From Stomorhina lunata (taxonomy: Eukaryota; Arthropoda; Insecta; Diptera; Rhiniidae): a DNA stretch of 64,000 nucleotides. The notes beneath the pieces are model-generated. The model was given only the letters and a program-made list of their open reading frames with translations, was not told the DNA's origin and searched no databases. Shown piece after piece: positions 25,150-37,344 of this stretch; within the stretch, counting starts at the first letter, position 1, and each line of letters opens with the position of its first letter. The stretch covers positions 77,657,387 through 77,721,386 of the forward strand of contig OW121741.1 of the NCBI GenBank assembly GCA_933228675.1. The letters run 5' to 3'. Made by a program: the position numbers and the translations under genes.

Positions 25150-25850
25150 TCGTTTTTATACCCTTCACCGCCATAGGAGGAAAGGGTATTATAAGTTTGT
25201 GCTAATGTATGCAACGCATAGAAATATTTGCCTTTAGTATACCAAAAGGCTTAGAATCACTTTCTGAGTCGATTTAGCGATGTCAGTCCGTCCGTTCGTC
25301 TGGATGGCTGGCTGGACCCCCATGTAAACCATGTAATCAAAGTACAGGTCGCAAGTCTAAAGATAAATTGATTAAATTTGGCACAGTTCATTTGTTTGAT
25401 AGTGAGTCGGTCGATTATTTATGGTACCTCCCATAGGCCCCACTTCCCGGAATTGATATATTGGCCACAAATATCAACATTTTTTCATGAAATTTAAAAT
25501 TTCGTTGAAATCGGTCCACATTTAACCTAGCTCCCATACAAACTCTTCTGTCAAAACGCATTAAATGAGACAAAAATCACTAAAACGCTTGTAAATCTGA
25601 AGATAATAAAAATTTTAGGTTTATTTTTTGCATACATAATTCCGAGATAATCGGTCCACATTTGACCCTAGCTCTCATATTAGTCCAAATGACGAAAACA
25701 GCTTAAATATGTAAGTTTTGAGAAAATGTTTGTATGATAGCAAAATTTAGCAAATATTTGTCTTTATACGGGAAAAAGGACACCATTGACCTTAGTGAAG
25801 AAGGGTATCTTATGTTCCGGCAAGACCGGCTATAGCACGTTCTTACTTGT
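25150..25850 (-). mobile_element. Dispersed repeat Y, copy 2 (between TEP-B and TEP-C)
   Basis: Same family as 23040-23845 in reverse orientation, from ATACCCTTCACCGCC to TAGCACGTTCTTACTTGT. It fills most of the 1.3-kb gap between the TEP-B 5' end and TEP-C 3' end. Confidence 0.65.
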
Positions 25851-26022
25851 TTATATAATCAAATTTAAAATGTCGATCCAATACATAAAAACCTATTGTT
25901 AATACCATAAACTCATTCGACTCGGGTTTAAACTTTTGGAACACTATAGGCGAGGGTTATAAAAGATTCGGCTTAGCAGAGTGTGACACTATTATTTGTT
26001 TTCTTTTTTTTTTGTATTATCC

Positions 26023-26028
26023 TTTATT
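26023..26028 (-). terminator. TEP-C polyadenylation signal
   Basis: AATAAA on the minus strand, 37 bp past the stop codon. It is the only clear signal close to this 3' end. Confidence 0.45.
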
Positions 26029-26064
26029 TAAAAGCTCATTAATTAATGCAACATTCTTGTTTTT

Positions 26065-29000
26065 TTATAAATAATAAAATTCTGTATTTGATCGAGTCAA
26101 ATTGTAATAATCATACATTATAATAGCAGCCGGTTTCATTAACATTATCTCATTCGTTTTATCAGCCGGAATCTCTAGACAATGTTCACTATTTGCCTCT
26201 AGTTTATCCAAATATAAAATTATTGTAGATTCCTGATTTTTCGATTCAATTTTCTGAACCAATCTATTTTCTTTTAAAGACCTAATATTTTCTGCCTCAG
26301 ATCTGTAGCCAGAAGGTAAATTCACTTCCATTATTATCATATTGGTTACTTCGTTCAAAGTTTCGGAATCGGCCTGATAAGTAAAACAGATTTTCAAAAT
26401 AAGCTCTTCGGTGTTTTTGACTATCGGCTGGGTCTTGATCTTGAAGTGGCGATATTTTTCCTCATAATCGATATTATATTGCTGGTTGAGTTGTACTAAA
26501 GAGGCGCCATTGCCCTCCATTTCGAAAGAAACCTGGCGTGTGGCTTTAGGTAACTAGAAAAAAACATTAGCTTAGAAATATTGAAATCAATACTGAACAC
26601 AAAATATTTACCTCATGATGTTGCGAGTCCAAAATATTGCTGGCATCAATATGTATTACATCATTTGCCACTTCATTACCCTCCTGATCTGTGGCTTTAT
26701 AAGAAATTTTTAAATTAACATTTTGTAGATTTTTATATTTTTCCGAGAATTTCACTAAAGCCTCCATGCCCACAACAGTGTCAGTAGAACTTGTAAAACC
26801 TCCATTAGCATTACGTTTTTGAATTAGCCATTTCAAGATCGATGTATGATCTCCAGCCGTATCCAATAGACTTAAAGCAGCATATGCTGTAGTTTCTATA
26901 TCATTGGCTACATTTTGATCATTGGCCGACCACCATTTGAGTCCTTTCTCCTCTTTATTAAGGGATTTTAGCCGATCTATAAGAATATTCGCATTCTGAT
27001 GTTTTGCTGTTTTGATAGCATTTGACATTAGAGCCAGTACGTAAATATCATCAATGCTATTCAAATTTGAATTTAAGAATTCTATTCCATTTTGTATATT
27101 TTGCTGATATTTCATGGCATATTGCTGAAATAGAAGAAAGTAGATCTAAGAAAATTTCCTTTAAGAAAATAATAGTTTTTTAACTTACTTGACCTTCCAA
27201 AAATGCCAACAATATAAAAGCGGTAAGACCATATTCATTGCGATGATTTGGATTAACCAAATAACCCGTAAAGGGAAATTCTCCATTTGACATTTGTTGG
27301 GTGGCCAAATACTCCAAAGCTGAATCAATTATATTCATCTCAATATCTAAAAATTCTGAAGCCTTTATAAAATAACGCACTACATAGGCAGTGAGCCATG
27401 TACTGGGCTCTTCATCGGTTCCCATGCCAAAAACACTAAAGCCGCCATTCTCATGACGGTATGAGAGCTGATGTTGGTAGGCTACTTCTAGAGACGTAAT
27501 TAAACTCTCAACCAAAGTCTTCTCTTTCGCTAACTTGTTGTTTGCTTTCAGATATTGCAAAACCAAAACAATGGGTGCAAAATTTACCATATTTTCTTCA
27601 CCTGTGCCGGTGGGTAATTGTATTAAACCATCAAAATTTTCTATTGTTGGTACCAAATAATGACCACCCACAGAAAAGGTTATGTAGTCTGAGTCGGGTA
27701 CACTATCTTCGGGTTCTTTGATGCTATACGATGAAGATATTTTCTCTCCTTTAGGAATACTTAAATATGAAGCCTGATTGATTTGTTTGGGCACACCCTC
27801 AGGTTCCACTTTAAGTTTGTGCAAAACAGCATCTGAATACAAAGAACTAGAGGCAGTTATCCTTATACCTATATCTCCCGCCTTTATGGGATATATAAGA
27901 AAATTCACTGTTTCTGCCTTATCAGCGCGTACTGTAAGACGTTTTACTTGATTCTCATCTTCTAGGGATTTTGCAGCACCTTGTGCTCTTGATTCCATAA
28001 AATAGAATTCTTGATCGTTATTATATAGCACAACTTCTGTTTCGAGATCCTGCTTGTGATAATTGAATATTGTTATGGGTATTGAGACAATTTCTCCACG
28101 TTTTACTGAGTAGGGCAGATTAACTGAGATAAAGAAGTTTTGTATGGTGGTGATATCGGTGGGCCCATCGACTATGCCGAAACCAGTTACATCATTGTTC
28201 GAAAAGGCTGTTAAGCGCCAAGTGGTTATGGCATCGGGTATGGGTAAAGTTAGCTTGGTAATGGTATCATTACTAATTTGAAATTAAAATATTTATTTAA
28301 AATTTTTTTTTATAAATTTAAAAGTTGTACTTACATCCAAATATTATCAAATATCCAAGTTTCTGGAAACTTCTGCCGAAATATAAGCGGCGGTGAAACT
28401 GCAGGGCTGACTGCATTTTCAGCTGTAAAAAATATGTTAAAATTACTCATTACCATAAAAAATCTATCTCTAGGAATTTCTACTAACGCAATGCCGTTTT
28501 AAATGGGTGGTGTGCATTAGTTAATGTAAGGAGACCGGAAAGTAAGCCGGGATATACTGAAGCCAATATTGGGATATATGAAACTTCGGAATTTAGTGCA
28601 GACAGAATGGCATCTCTTTTTAAATCATACGATTTATCCAATAAATACACACCCAGATCCACAGCCATTATACTAGCATACGATTTGGGCTGAGCATTTA
28701 TAGTAATTGTCACTTCTTCACCAGGTTTAACTTGTTTTGGGGCGGATAGTGATATCTGAAAAATAGTTCACAAATTTTATTACAAATAAGTTTAACTCTT
28801 TAAAGAGTTCTTTACTTGATTTTCAAATTCAAATGGAAAACTTAAACGCATTTCCTCATAACGTAAATTGCCCTTATGAACGTAATACACATAAATAAAG
28901 GACCTGGGTATCATCTCAATGGAGGGCGTTATGCTTATTATGTGGGATTTTTGATTGGGTGGAACTTTAATATATTCCGTACGTATTAAACTGGCGTGAC

Positions 29001-31756
29001 CCATCAGTGTGTACATCAGGTAAGGTATGTTAACAATGGAACTGACTTCAATAAGAACTGGTTTTCCGAGTTTAAGTCTACATATTTTTTTTTCAAAATC
29101 GGTATAAATATATTATAATTTGAGCTTTTATAAAATTGTACCTACTTTTCATCCACCAATTTCAAACGACAATAGTATTCCCTATTGTTTAACATTAAAT
29201 CTGGGCTTGTATAAATATTGGACAACTTTCCTTTGGAATCTTTAAATTGAAATCTATGATCATCATTTGGATCATGTTCAAACTCAAATGTAGCAGCTCC
29301 ATTTGCATCCAAATAGGCTTCATATGTTTTGTTACCATGTTCCATAAAAACTGGCGTTTTGCGCTCCAAAACTTTGGCACCAGTCCAATGTTTAACATAA
29401 ACTCTCAAGAGATAAGGTTTATTATTTTCGAACTCTATCTCATCCTCTGGTATTTCCAATTTATAATGTTGATTTTGAATATAAATATATTGTTCATACG
29501 ACTCTGTTCTACCAGTATACTTTTCGGTCAAATATGCCTTTACAGTTAGAAAATTTAATTTTTCTAAATTTTTTTCGTGGTTAATATTGAACTCAACAAA
29601 ACCTAAATTGTCGATATTAACTTGTTGGCTTTGAATAATCCTTTCCTCATATTCATTCAACAGCTCAACGCTGGCGTTACCCGACACATATTTGTCAAAA
29701 ACATATTTTCCATAGATCACAACCTTAATATAACCATCTTTCAAGACAATATTGGAGGGAGTTTTTAGATATACACTGAATTTTGGTAATATATAGTTGA
29801 TGATTTTAATATATTTCGAGTTGGAATAATCATATCTTCCACGTAGTGCCACTTTAATTTGCCAAGACCCTTCGACAGGATATTTAGACATTCGAAATTT
29901 GTTGGTATAAACACCTTTTGTAAGGGTAATGTTTTTAAATTGCTTGACACGATTATCGTTTTTATCCTGAAAATATAAAAAAATTCTTAGTTATTCAATT
30001 TATTCTATTTTATACACTTTTATTCAAACATTTTATCGAACAAGTTTAAAAAAAAACCAAGTAAGAAATAGCACTTTCTTCGGTCAAGCACGACCATAAG
30101 ATACCCTTTACCTCTAAGGTCAAAGGTTTTATTTTTCCTGTATAAAGACAAAAATTTTGCGAAATTTTGCCATCATACAAACATTTTCTGAAAGCTTATA
30201 TCTTTAAGCTGTTTCCCTCATTTGGACTTATATGAGAGGTATGGTTAAATGTGGACCGATTATCTCGAAATTTGGCGAATTGATTACAGTTGTTACAAAA
30301 ATTATGTGTGCAAAAACTAAACTTAAAATTCTCATTATCTTTAGATTTACGAGCGTTTTAGTGATTTTGGTCTCATTTAGTGCGTTTTTTAAGAAGAGTT
30401 TGTATGAGAGCTATGGTCAAATGTGGACCGATTTCAACAAAATTTGCTACAGTGATTTTAGTTTACATAAGTAGTATTTCATGAAAAAATATTTATATTT
30501 GTGGCCAATATATCAATTCCGGGGAGTGGGACCTATGGGAGGTACCATAAATATTTTACCGATTTTGACAAATTTTAATGGCCATGGTCCCATTACACTG
30601 ATCTGCAGCCAAATCCTCCTTTTAATAAAACTATGTGGACTACATGGGTTTTGATGCGCTAAACTCAGATCCGTTGTCGGTTTTTCCATCAGATCTGGAT
30701 TTTTTTTAAGGGCGTGGCAAATTTTTCCCCTTAAATTAGTCAGGTACGGAGACCTATTTCGTCCTAACTCGAGAACGACTCATCCGATTTTCAAAAATTA
30801 AAACATTTAAAGATGCATAACAAAATTGCATTTATTTTAGTCTAATTTAATTTTTCTGTATCTCTTATCGTTTTGGAGTTATTTAGAAATTAATGGAGAA
30901 AAAATGTTTTTTCGTGCAAAATTCGTAATTTTTTTCAGGTTAAAAATGTAATTTAAAAAAAAGATAAAGTAAAATTCTAAAATGATCTGTGCCAAATTTT
31001 ATCAAATTATCTTTAGAATGAAGACCTGTAGTTTGATTGCAAGGTTTACAGACAGCCAGACGGACGGACGGACATCGCTAAATCGACTCAGAAAGTGATT
31101 CTAAGCCTATTGGTATACTAAAAGATCTAAGACATATATTTCTATGCAAACATCGGCACAAACGTGTAATACCCTTTCCACCTATGATGGTGAAGGGTAT
31201 AACAAATAAACTCACCAATATCTCCACATGTACGGGATCATTAATCTGTAACGGCCTTGTATGTTCATCCAATATTACCACACGAAAATTAACCCAATCC
31301 ATTGGTTTATAGACAGCTCTATCGGTTTGAATGTAGATTTTTGGCCCATAATATTCATTCGAGTAAATAAGAGTTTCATTTTGAAAAATCAATCCCGATA
31401 GACCCTCAACTTTTAGTTTATAATCCGCATTTTTAATTCTGTTCGGCATAAATTCGATTATTTGCGACTCGTAGGCTTTCAAACTGACATCTCGTGAGTC
31501 ATTGAAACTTGGCCCCTCGACACTAATACGTATAGTACAAGGTACTGAGGACTCATGCAATGTGGCAAGGACTGAATATTTACGATTTGATTTGATCACA
31601 CCGGGAGCATTAATGGAATAATAACTATCAAATAAAATATTTTATTATTTTTAAAATATCAACATTTCTTGTTTTTAGTCATTGATACCTATTACCGGTT
31701 ACTGCTAAGATCAAAAACTGCATCAGCAAATACTTCTTAATCCAATGATATTTCAT
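26065..31756 (-). CDS. TEP-C: secreted thioester-containing-protein family member, motif GTGEE
   Basis: Exons: 31756-31689, 31624-31216, 29966-29146, 29077-28816, 28755-28488, 28422-28335, 28272-27189, 27124-26612, 26553-26065. Together they encode 1333 residues. The start MKYHWIKKYLLMQFLIL is a signal peptide. The MG1-MG8/TED order matches the other copies. The exon 6 cassette (PENAVSPAVSPPLIFRQ) is quite different from those of A and B, while the following FPETWIFDNIW is conserved. The thioester motif reads GTGEENM, so both the Cys and the Gln that would form the bond are changed (Thr and Glu). The exon 5 donor is GTTAGT. Intron 2 (29967-31215) is mostly a copy of the dispersed Y repeat. 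An AATAAA signal lies about 40 bp past the stop. In the superfamily, secreted members act as opsonins or protease traps. A role here would have to be non-covalent. Confidence 0.9.
30050..31205 (+). mobile_element. Dispersed repeat Y, copy 3, with ~385-bp insertion (intron 2 of TEP-C)
   Basis: Y-family sequence is interrupted from about 30594 to 30980 by unrelated AT-rich sequence (CGAGAACGACTCATCCGA core) absent from other copies, and resumes at GATCTGTGCCAAATTT. It ends GATGGTGAAGGGTATAAC, only a few bases from the exon 2 donor. Confidence 0.6.
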
Positions 31757-31812
31757 GCTGCCTTTAGTTTTATTTTTCTATTCAAATGTTCCTGTTTATT
31801 TTTCCGTATTTC

Positions 31813-31847
31813 ACAACCGTCTTCTTTAGTTTAGCATCAATAACTGA
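31813..31847 (-). promoter_or_regulatory. TEP-C core promoter: Inr + DPE
   Basis: TCAGTT sets +1 at 31845 and GGTTGT at 31818-31813 lies at +28 to +33. The 5' UTR is 89 nt. The bases between the two motifs differ from those of A/B, yet motifs and spacing are kept. Confidence 0.72.
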
Positions 31848-32144
31848 TTTTAGAAAATTTCTTTTGAGAGCAAGAAGATGCTGTTGTTGTTACGTTTTAA
31901 AATTGATTGTTAATATATTCTACTCTGCAACATTTATCTTACCAGTTTCAGCAAATCAACTTTACTCAGTTAATGTAAAGTAAACGTTACTCCGTTTTAT
32001 ATTAAGTACTTGTCTTCCTTTAACAGCACAGTGGGACAGAGTCAAGAAATTTTGGAAATAAAGCTGAAAGTTAATTGTTCCTTTATTTGGATTTAAATTG
32101 CGCAATTGGTATTATAATGTTTTGATATTCATCTCTAATTTTTA

Positions 32145-34058
32145 TACCTTTCATCACCATAAGTGGAAAGGGTGTTATAATTTTGTGCTGATGTATGTAA
32201 CGCATAGAAATGTTTGTCTTAGACCCACCTTTTAGTATACCAATAGGTTTAGAATCACTTTCTGAGTCGATTTAGCGATGTCCGTCCGTCTGGCTGGCTG
32301 GATCCCTATGCCAACCTAGTAATCAAAGTACAGGTCGCAATTCTAAAGATAATTTGATGAAATTTGGCACAAATAATTTTTTTGATAGTGGAACCATGGC
32401 TATTCAAATTCGTCAAAATCGGTTCATTATTTATGGTACCTCCCATTGGTCCCACTTCCCGGAATTGATATATTGGCCACAAATATCTATATTTTTCCAT
32501 GAAATTTTAAACAAATACTGCTTATGTAAACTTAAATCACTGTACCAAATTTTGTTGAAATCGGTCTACATTTGACCATAGCTCCAATACAAACTCTTCT
32601 TTAAAAACGCACTAAATCAGATAAAAATCACTAAAATGCTCGTAAATCTGAAGATAATGAGAATTTTTAGTGTTTTTTTTTTGCATACATGATTTTTGTA
32701 ACAACTCTTATCAATTCGCCAAATTTCGAGATAATTGGTCGACATTTGACCCTAGCTCTCATATAAGTCCAAATGATGGAAACAGCTTAAATTCATGTTA
32801 AAGTTCATTCAATTTTATTAAATATAGTTTAATTTGTTTTAAAAATAATGGAACTTAAATGAAACCAACCCCCCCCCCGCGTTGATGCATGTGCGGCATC
32901 TTAGCAAAAAGTTGTTCATTACTGCTTGGAGAGTTGAGACACGAATAGCCGCAATTGTTGCTCGAATGGATTGCTTTAGTTCATTCAAATTTGTTGGTTT
33001 TGTTTTGCAAACTTCCTGTTTGCAATAACCCCACAAGAAAAAGTCAGGTGCAGTTAGGTCAGGCGACCTGGGTGGCCAACGTAATGTGGAGTTTCCGGAT
33101 ATCAGCTTATTGGGAAATTTTAGTCGCAATTCTGTCATAACAGGTTGGGCTATGTGAGGAGGTGCACCTTCTTGCTGAAACCACAAAGACTTAAAAGGAA
33201 TTCTTTTTCGGCGTAGTTCTGGATAACGGTCTCCAGTAACCGTAACGGGGTGACCGTTTTCTACAAATAAGTAGGGTCCGATAATGCAGCGTGATGAAAC
33301 TGCACACCACACTGTGACACGAAGTGGATGCAATTCCGTCTCATGAAGTGTCTGTGGGTTGGAATCACTCCATATTCGACAATTTTGTTTATTTATATTG
33401 CCGTTTAAATCGAAATGGGCCTCGTCATACATGAAAAGACAGTTTAACATGTTTCCATCCTCTTCCACCATTTGTAGCATCTTCTGGCAAAATTCCAAGC
33501 GAATCGACAAGTCTGCAGCGTTCAGTTTGTTGACCATTTGAATTTTATACGGGAATAAGTCCAAATCTTTTTGCATATTAGACTGCAATGATTGTCTGCT
33601 TATACCCATTTGAGCAGATAAGCTTCTTGCGTCGCTGCAGCTACAGCAGCGATTGTTTACTCCGTTCTAACTGAAGGGTTTCGATGATAAGGTCTTCTGT
33701 TGACTGACCCATGCTCGGCAAAATTGTTTACGAGCCTCTTTATGGTCCATCTGCTCGGAGGATTGCCGCCAAATGTGCGCCTAAACTCTCTCTGTGGACC
33801 GAAACTACTGACCCCAGCGCGTGATAACGGCGGACAATCCAAATTCTTGCTTCGGTGTCCCAGTTATCCATTTTTGTCAAATCTAAGAATCAATTTGCAA
33901 ATTAAAAAAAAAATGTACCACATTCATTAAATAGAAAAAAATTTATTTCATTTTTTTTTTGGTAGCGGCTTTCATCAGCCACCCTGTATATAAGTTTTGA
34001 GAAAATGTTTGTTTGATTGCAAAATTTAACAAATATTTGTCTTTATACAGAAAAAATA
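32145..34058 (-). mobile_element. Dispersed repeat Y, copy 4, split by a mariner insertion
   Basis: Y sequence from 32145 to ~32795 resumes at 33987 (TATATAAGTTTTGAGAAAATG) and ends near 34058. The intact form of the junction can be read in the copy at 23165-23190, where AAGTTTTGAG and CAGCTTAAA (reverse complement) are adjacent. Confidence 0.65.
32800..33986 (-). mobile_element. Mariner (DD41D, rosa-like) element inserted in repeat Y
   Basis: The minus-strand transposase has an N-terminal part (33842-33657, FRRTFGGNPPSRWTIKRLVN) in a different frame from the long 256-residue part (33609-32839). The long part carries FMYDEAHFDLNGNINKQNCR, VWCAVSSRCIIGPY, LWFQQEGAPPH and WPPRSPDLTAPDFFLWGY. 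From the second catalytic position to the final Asp is the 41-residue spacing of the rosa/DD41D group, but that second Asp is Glu here. The 5' terminus CAGGGTGGCTGATGAAAG is present at 33986. No matching inverted repeat is seen at the 3' side, so that end is lost. Inactive copy. Confidence 0.8.
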
Positions 34059-34059
34059 A

Positions 34060-35170
34060 GACCTTAAGTGCTCAAGAGTTAAAAGTTTGTCTCCATAAAC
34101 ACGGTCTTTCTCATAGACCCACAAAAAAGTCAAATCGCATGAACTTGGTGGCCAATTGATATCGCCACGACGAGAAATTAAGCAACCAGGAAATGTCTTT
34201 TGCAATAAACCCATATTCGCTCGAGTTGTGTTACTTGTGGCACCGTCTTGTTGAAACCACATATTCTCCAAGTCGTATTCTTCAATAGCAGGCAAAAAAA
34301 ATCGGTTATCATATAACCATAACGCTCCGACATCACGGTGACAGTCGTTCCATCGTCGTTTTCGAAGAATTAAGGTCCAATCACACCTTCGGACCAAAGA
34401 GAAATAATACCTTCTCTTCAATTACTGGAGGATTCTCAGAACCTCAAGTACGACAATTTTGTTTACAAACATACCCACCGAGTGAGAATTATGCTTCATC
34501 GCTGAAGAAAATTTTGTTCGAAAAATCGCCGTCCACCGCCTGTTGTTCAAGCACCCCTTCCATGTATCTGCGACGTTGTGAATGGTCAGCTGGTTTCAGT
34601 TGTTGTATAAGCTGGACTTTATATGGATGCAGGCGTAGATCTAAATGTAAAATACGCCATAATCCTAGACATAAGCCAGATAGTCCTAGTTCCTGAGAAC
34701 GATAAGGAATCGATACATTCGGGTCTTCGGCAACACTTTCACTTACAGCAGCGATATTTTCAGCGAAACGATGTTGCACAGGCCTTACAATATTTGTAAC
34801 CGCTCCAGTCTCTTCAAATTTCTTCACAATTTTGCCAATTGCTTGCGTAGTTGGACGATTATGTAAACCATAATCCCCTCTTAAAGCACGATATGTGGTC
34901 GTTGCAGAATCATCATTTTTTGAAGTATGTTTTGACAATTTTTATGCGTTGTGTGATACTTAAGCGATCCATTTTCGTAAATGTCAGACTTTCAACTGAA
35001 AAGAAAAATCGTTTGACAACTTAGTTTCACAGATGTCGAATTTCAGCCCTATACTTATGAAACCACGAAATGGATAACCCTTTAGTAACTCCAAGCAAAC
35101 GAGAAAAGTTCGAAACAATATCGAACATATTCCTGCAGCAAACTTTGAACTACTAATGAACAATTGCACT
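34060..35170 (-). mobile_element. Second, degenerate DD41D mariner
   Basis: The N-terminal frame 34938-34489 (ALRGDYGLHNRPTTQAIGKI, ENIAAVSESVAEDPNVS, KIFFSDEA) is followed after frame breaks by 34421-34060 (MWFQQDGATSNTT, WPPSSCDLTFLWVYEKDRV). The final catalytic region has lost residues (SCDLTFLWVY for SCDLTPLDYFLWGY), so the third Asp is gone. Its 3' end abuts the end of repeat Y at 34058. Confidence 0.75.
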
Positions 35171-35364
35171 TAAGTAAGAAGAAATAAACCAGTTATTCAT
35201 GCAATCATACACACATGCACGCACATATTAACAGACAACAGATAAACTTGATGTAAAGCTTACACGCCTTTACTCCTTTTAGTGAAGGAAAGGCGCAAAA
35301 CGATTTTTTTGATTTGTATACCTTAATTTTTTTCTTAATTAAATCTGCAGGCAACATTTATTAA

Positions 35365-35624
35365 TAACAAGTAGGAGTGGTATATTCGGCTGTGCCGAAT
35401 CTTATATACCCACCATCAGTTGTATTAAATTCAGAAATTTATCTCATAGTTCCACGAGGGTGCAGTTAATTGAAAATGTAAACCGAATCCGAAAAAAAAT
35501 TGTTACGCTTGTTGGTAAAATTTTCGAACTAAATTCGGTTACAGTAGCTTTATAGTTCAACATTTAAAATGACAATCTCAATATACCCCCATTCTTTTTT
35601 ATGGTGAATATAAAAAAACTACTT
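35365..35624. mobile_element. Dispersed repeat Z, copy 1
   Basis: Starts AGTAGGAGTGGTATATTCGG CTGTGCCGAAT and ends at the TATACCCCCATTC...GGTGAATATA block. A related sequence lies at 52640-53130. Non-coding; possibly related to repeat Y through the TATACCC/GGGTATA ends. Confidence 0.45.
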
Positions 35625-35915
35625 GTGAACCGCCGTGGTATAGCAGGTTAGCCATCCTCCTTGCAAACCAGAGGCCCAAGTTCGATCCCTGGCCAGACTC
35701 ACTAGAAAAAATAAATTTTCAAAAAAAGCGGGGGTTCACCTCATAACTCAGCTAGCCATTGGTTATTGAGTATTAGGCTATGTAAAACCTCTCTAATTAA
35801 TGCATTTGCCGTTCGTAGCCGGCGTTAAAACGTAGGTCCCTTTCAATGAGTCTAAAAATAGAATTGGATGCAGCTCATCTGAGAGAAGTACCCCTTATTC
35901 CAATTGAACAACTAT
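35625..35915 (+). mobile_element. tRNA-derived SINE-like element
   Basis: The head GTGGTATAGCAGGTTAGCC resembles a pol III A box, and AAGTTCGATCCCTGG about 40 bp on is a good B box (GTTCGATCC). A ~200-bp unrelated body follows, ending near the mariner at 35922. An acceptor stem cannot be closed, so a SINE fits better than a tRNA gene. Confidence 0.55.
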
Positions 35916-35921
35916 TATAAT

Positions 35922-37185
35922 GGGTGTTTTTTTTAGAGGTATAGAACTTCGAATTGAAATAAAACACAAGAAAATCGTTTTAATGTCCATCAATTTGACT
36001 TTATTGGAAGGATAATTTTATGCCATTAATGTTTAAATATGATTTCGGGCATGTGGCCGCCGCGGCTGGCTCGAATAAAGCCAATTCTACAGGTCCAATT
36101 TTCAACTACTTTTTCGAGCATATGGGGCCGTATGTTGGCAATAACGCCACGAATGTTGGCTTCCAAGTCCCCTAACGCTTCTGGTTTGTTGGCGTAGACG
36201 AGCGACTTCACATATCCCCAAAGAAAATAATCCAGTGGTGTCAAATTGCACGATCTTGGTGGCCAATTGACAGGTCCATTCCGCGAAATTATGCGCTCAT
36301 CGAATGTTTCCTTCAATAAATCAATTGTGACGTGCGCTGTGTGGCATGTAGCGCCGTCTTGTTGGAACCACAACTCATCCACATTCATGCAATTGGGGAA
36401 CAAAATAGTCGGTTATCATGGCTCTATACCGGTCTCCATTTATGGTAACTGACTCTCCAGCATTATTTCGGAAGAAGTATGGCCCAATGACTCCACCAGC
36501 CCATAGAGCACACCAAACAGTCAGTTTTTGTGGATGTAATGGCGTCTCAAGGGTCTCATGTGGATTCTATTCACTCCAAATGCGGCAATTTTGCTTGTTG
36601 ACGTAGCCATTCAACCAAAAATGAGCCTCATCACTGAACAAAATTTTGCGATGAAAATCAGCATCGAGATCAATCTCATTTTCGGCCCATACACCAAAAT
36701 CACGAAGCATTGCATGGTCTCGCGGCTTTAATTCTTGCACAAGCTGGATCTTGTAAGGTCGCAAGCCAAGATCTTTGCGCAAAATCTTCCATAAAGTTGA
36801 TGGACAAAGCTCCAATTGCTGTGAACGGTGGCGAATCGATTCATTCGGGTCCTCTTCAACACTTTGCTCTACAGCGGCAATTGTTTCTTCGGTGCGCACT
36901 GGTCGACGTCGCTGATGCGTATTATCACATAGAGTAAACGTAGTGCGAAAACGATCCATGGTTAACCGAATTAATTGCTCTTATGGACGATTATGTGGAC
37001 CATAAAATGGACGGAGTTTGCGGTAAACTTCGCTAACTGAACCATTATTTTCGAAATAATTTTGCATGATTTGCAAGCGTTATTTTTTTTGTCAACCTGT
37101 TCATGATGAAATGGCAAACCAAACTAAATATTTATCACTTGACAGCTGACAAAATGGCCGCCAGTTAAAAAAGTGATGCCAACTT
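35922..37185 (-). mobile_element. Third DD41D mariner, best preserved ends
   Basis: Transposase in two main frames. 36959-36567 carries RPVRTEETIAAVEQSVEEDP, KILFSDEAHFWLNGYVNKQNCRIWSE and then a stop. 36540-36026 carries LTVWCALWAGGVIGPYFF, LWFQQDGATCHTA and WPPRSCNLTPLDYFLWGYVKS with 41 residues between the last two catalytic Asp, ending KVVENWTCRIGFIRASRGGHMPEI. The ends show imperfect inverted repeats (AGAGGTATAGAACTT near 35935, TGAGGTATATAACTT in reverse complement near 37180). Stops and a frameshift near 36400 inactivate it. Confidence 0.8.
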
Positions 37186-37213
37186 AAAGTTATATACCTC
37201 AATAAATAAATGT

Positions 37214-37341
<128 letters not shown>

Positions 37342-37344
37342 TAT

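Noticed and set aside
35640..35695. Functional tRNA gene
   Set aside because: A- and B-box-like words are present, but acceptor and anticodon stems do not pair.
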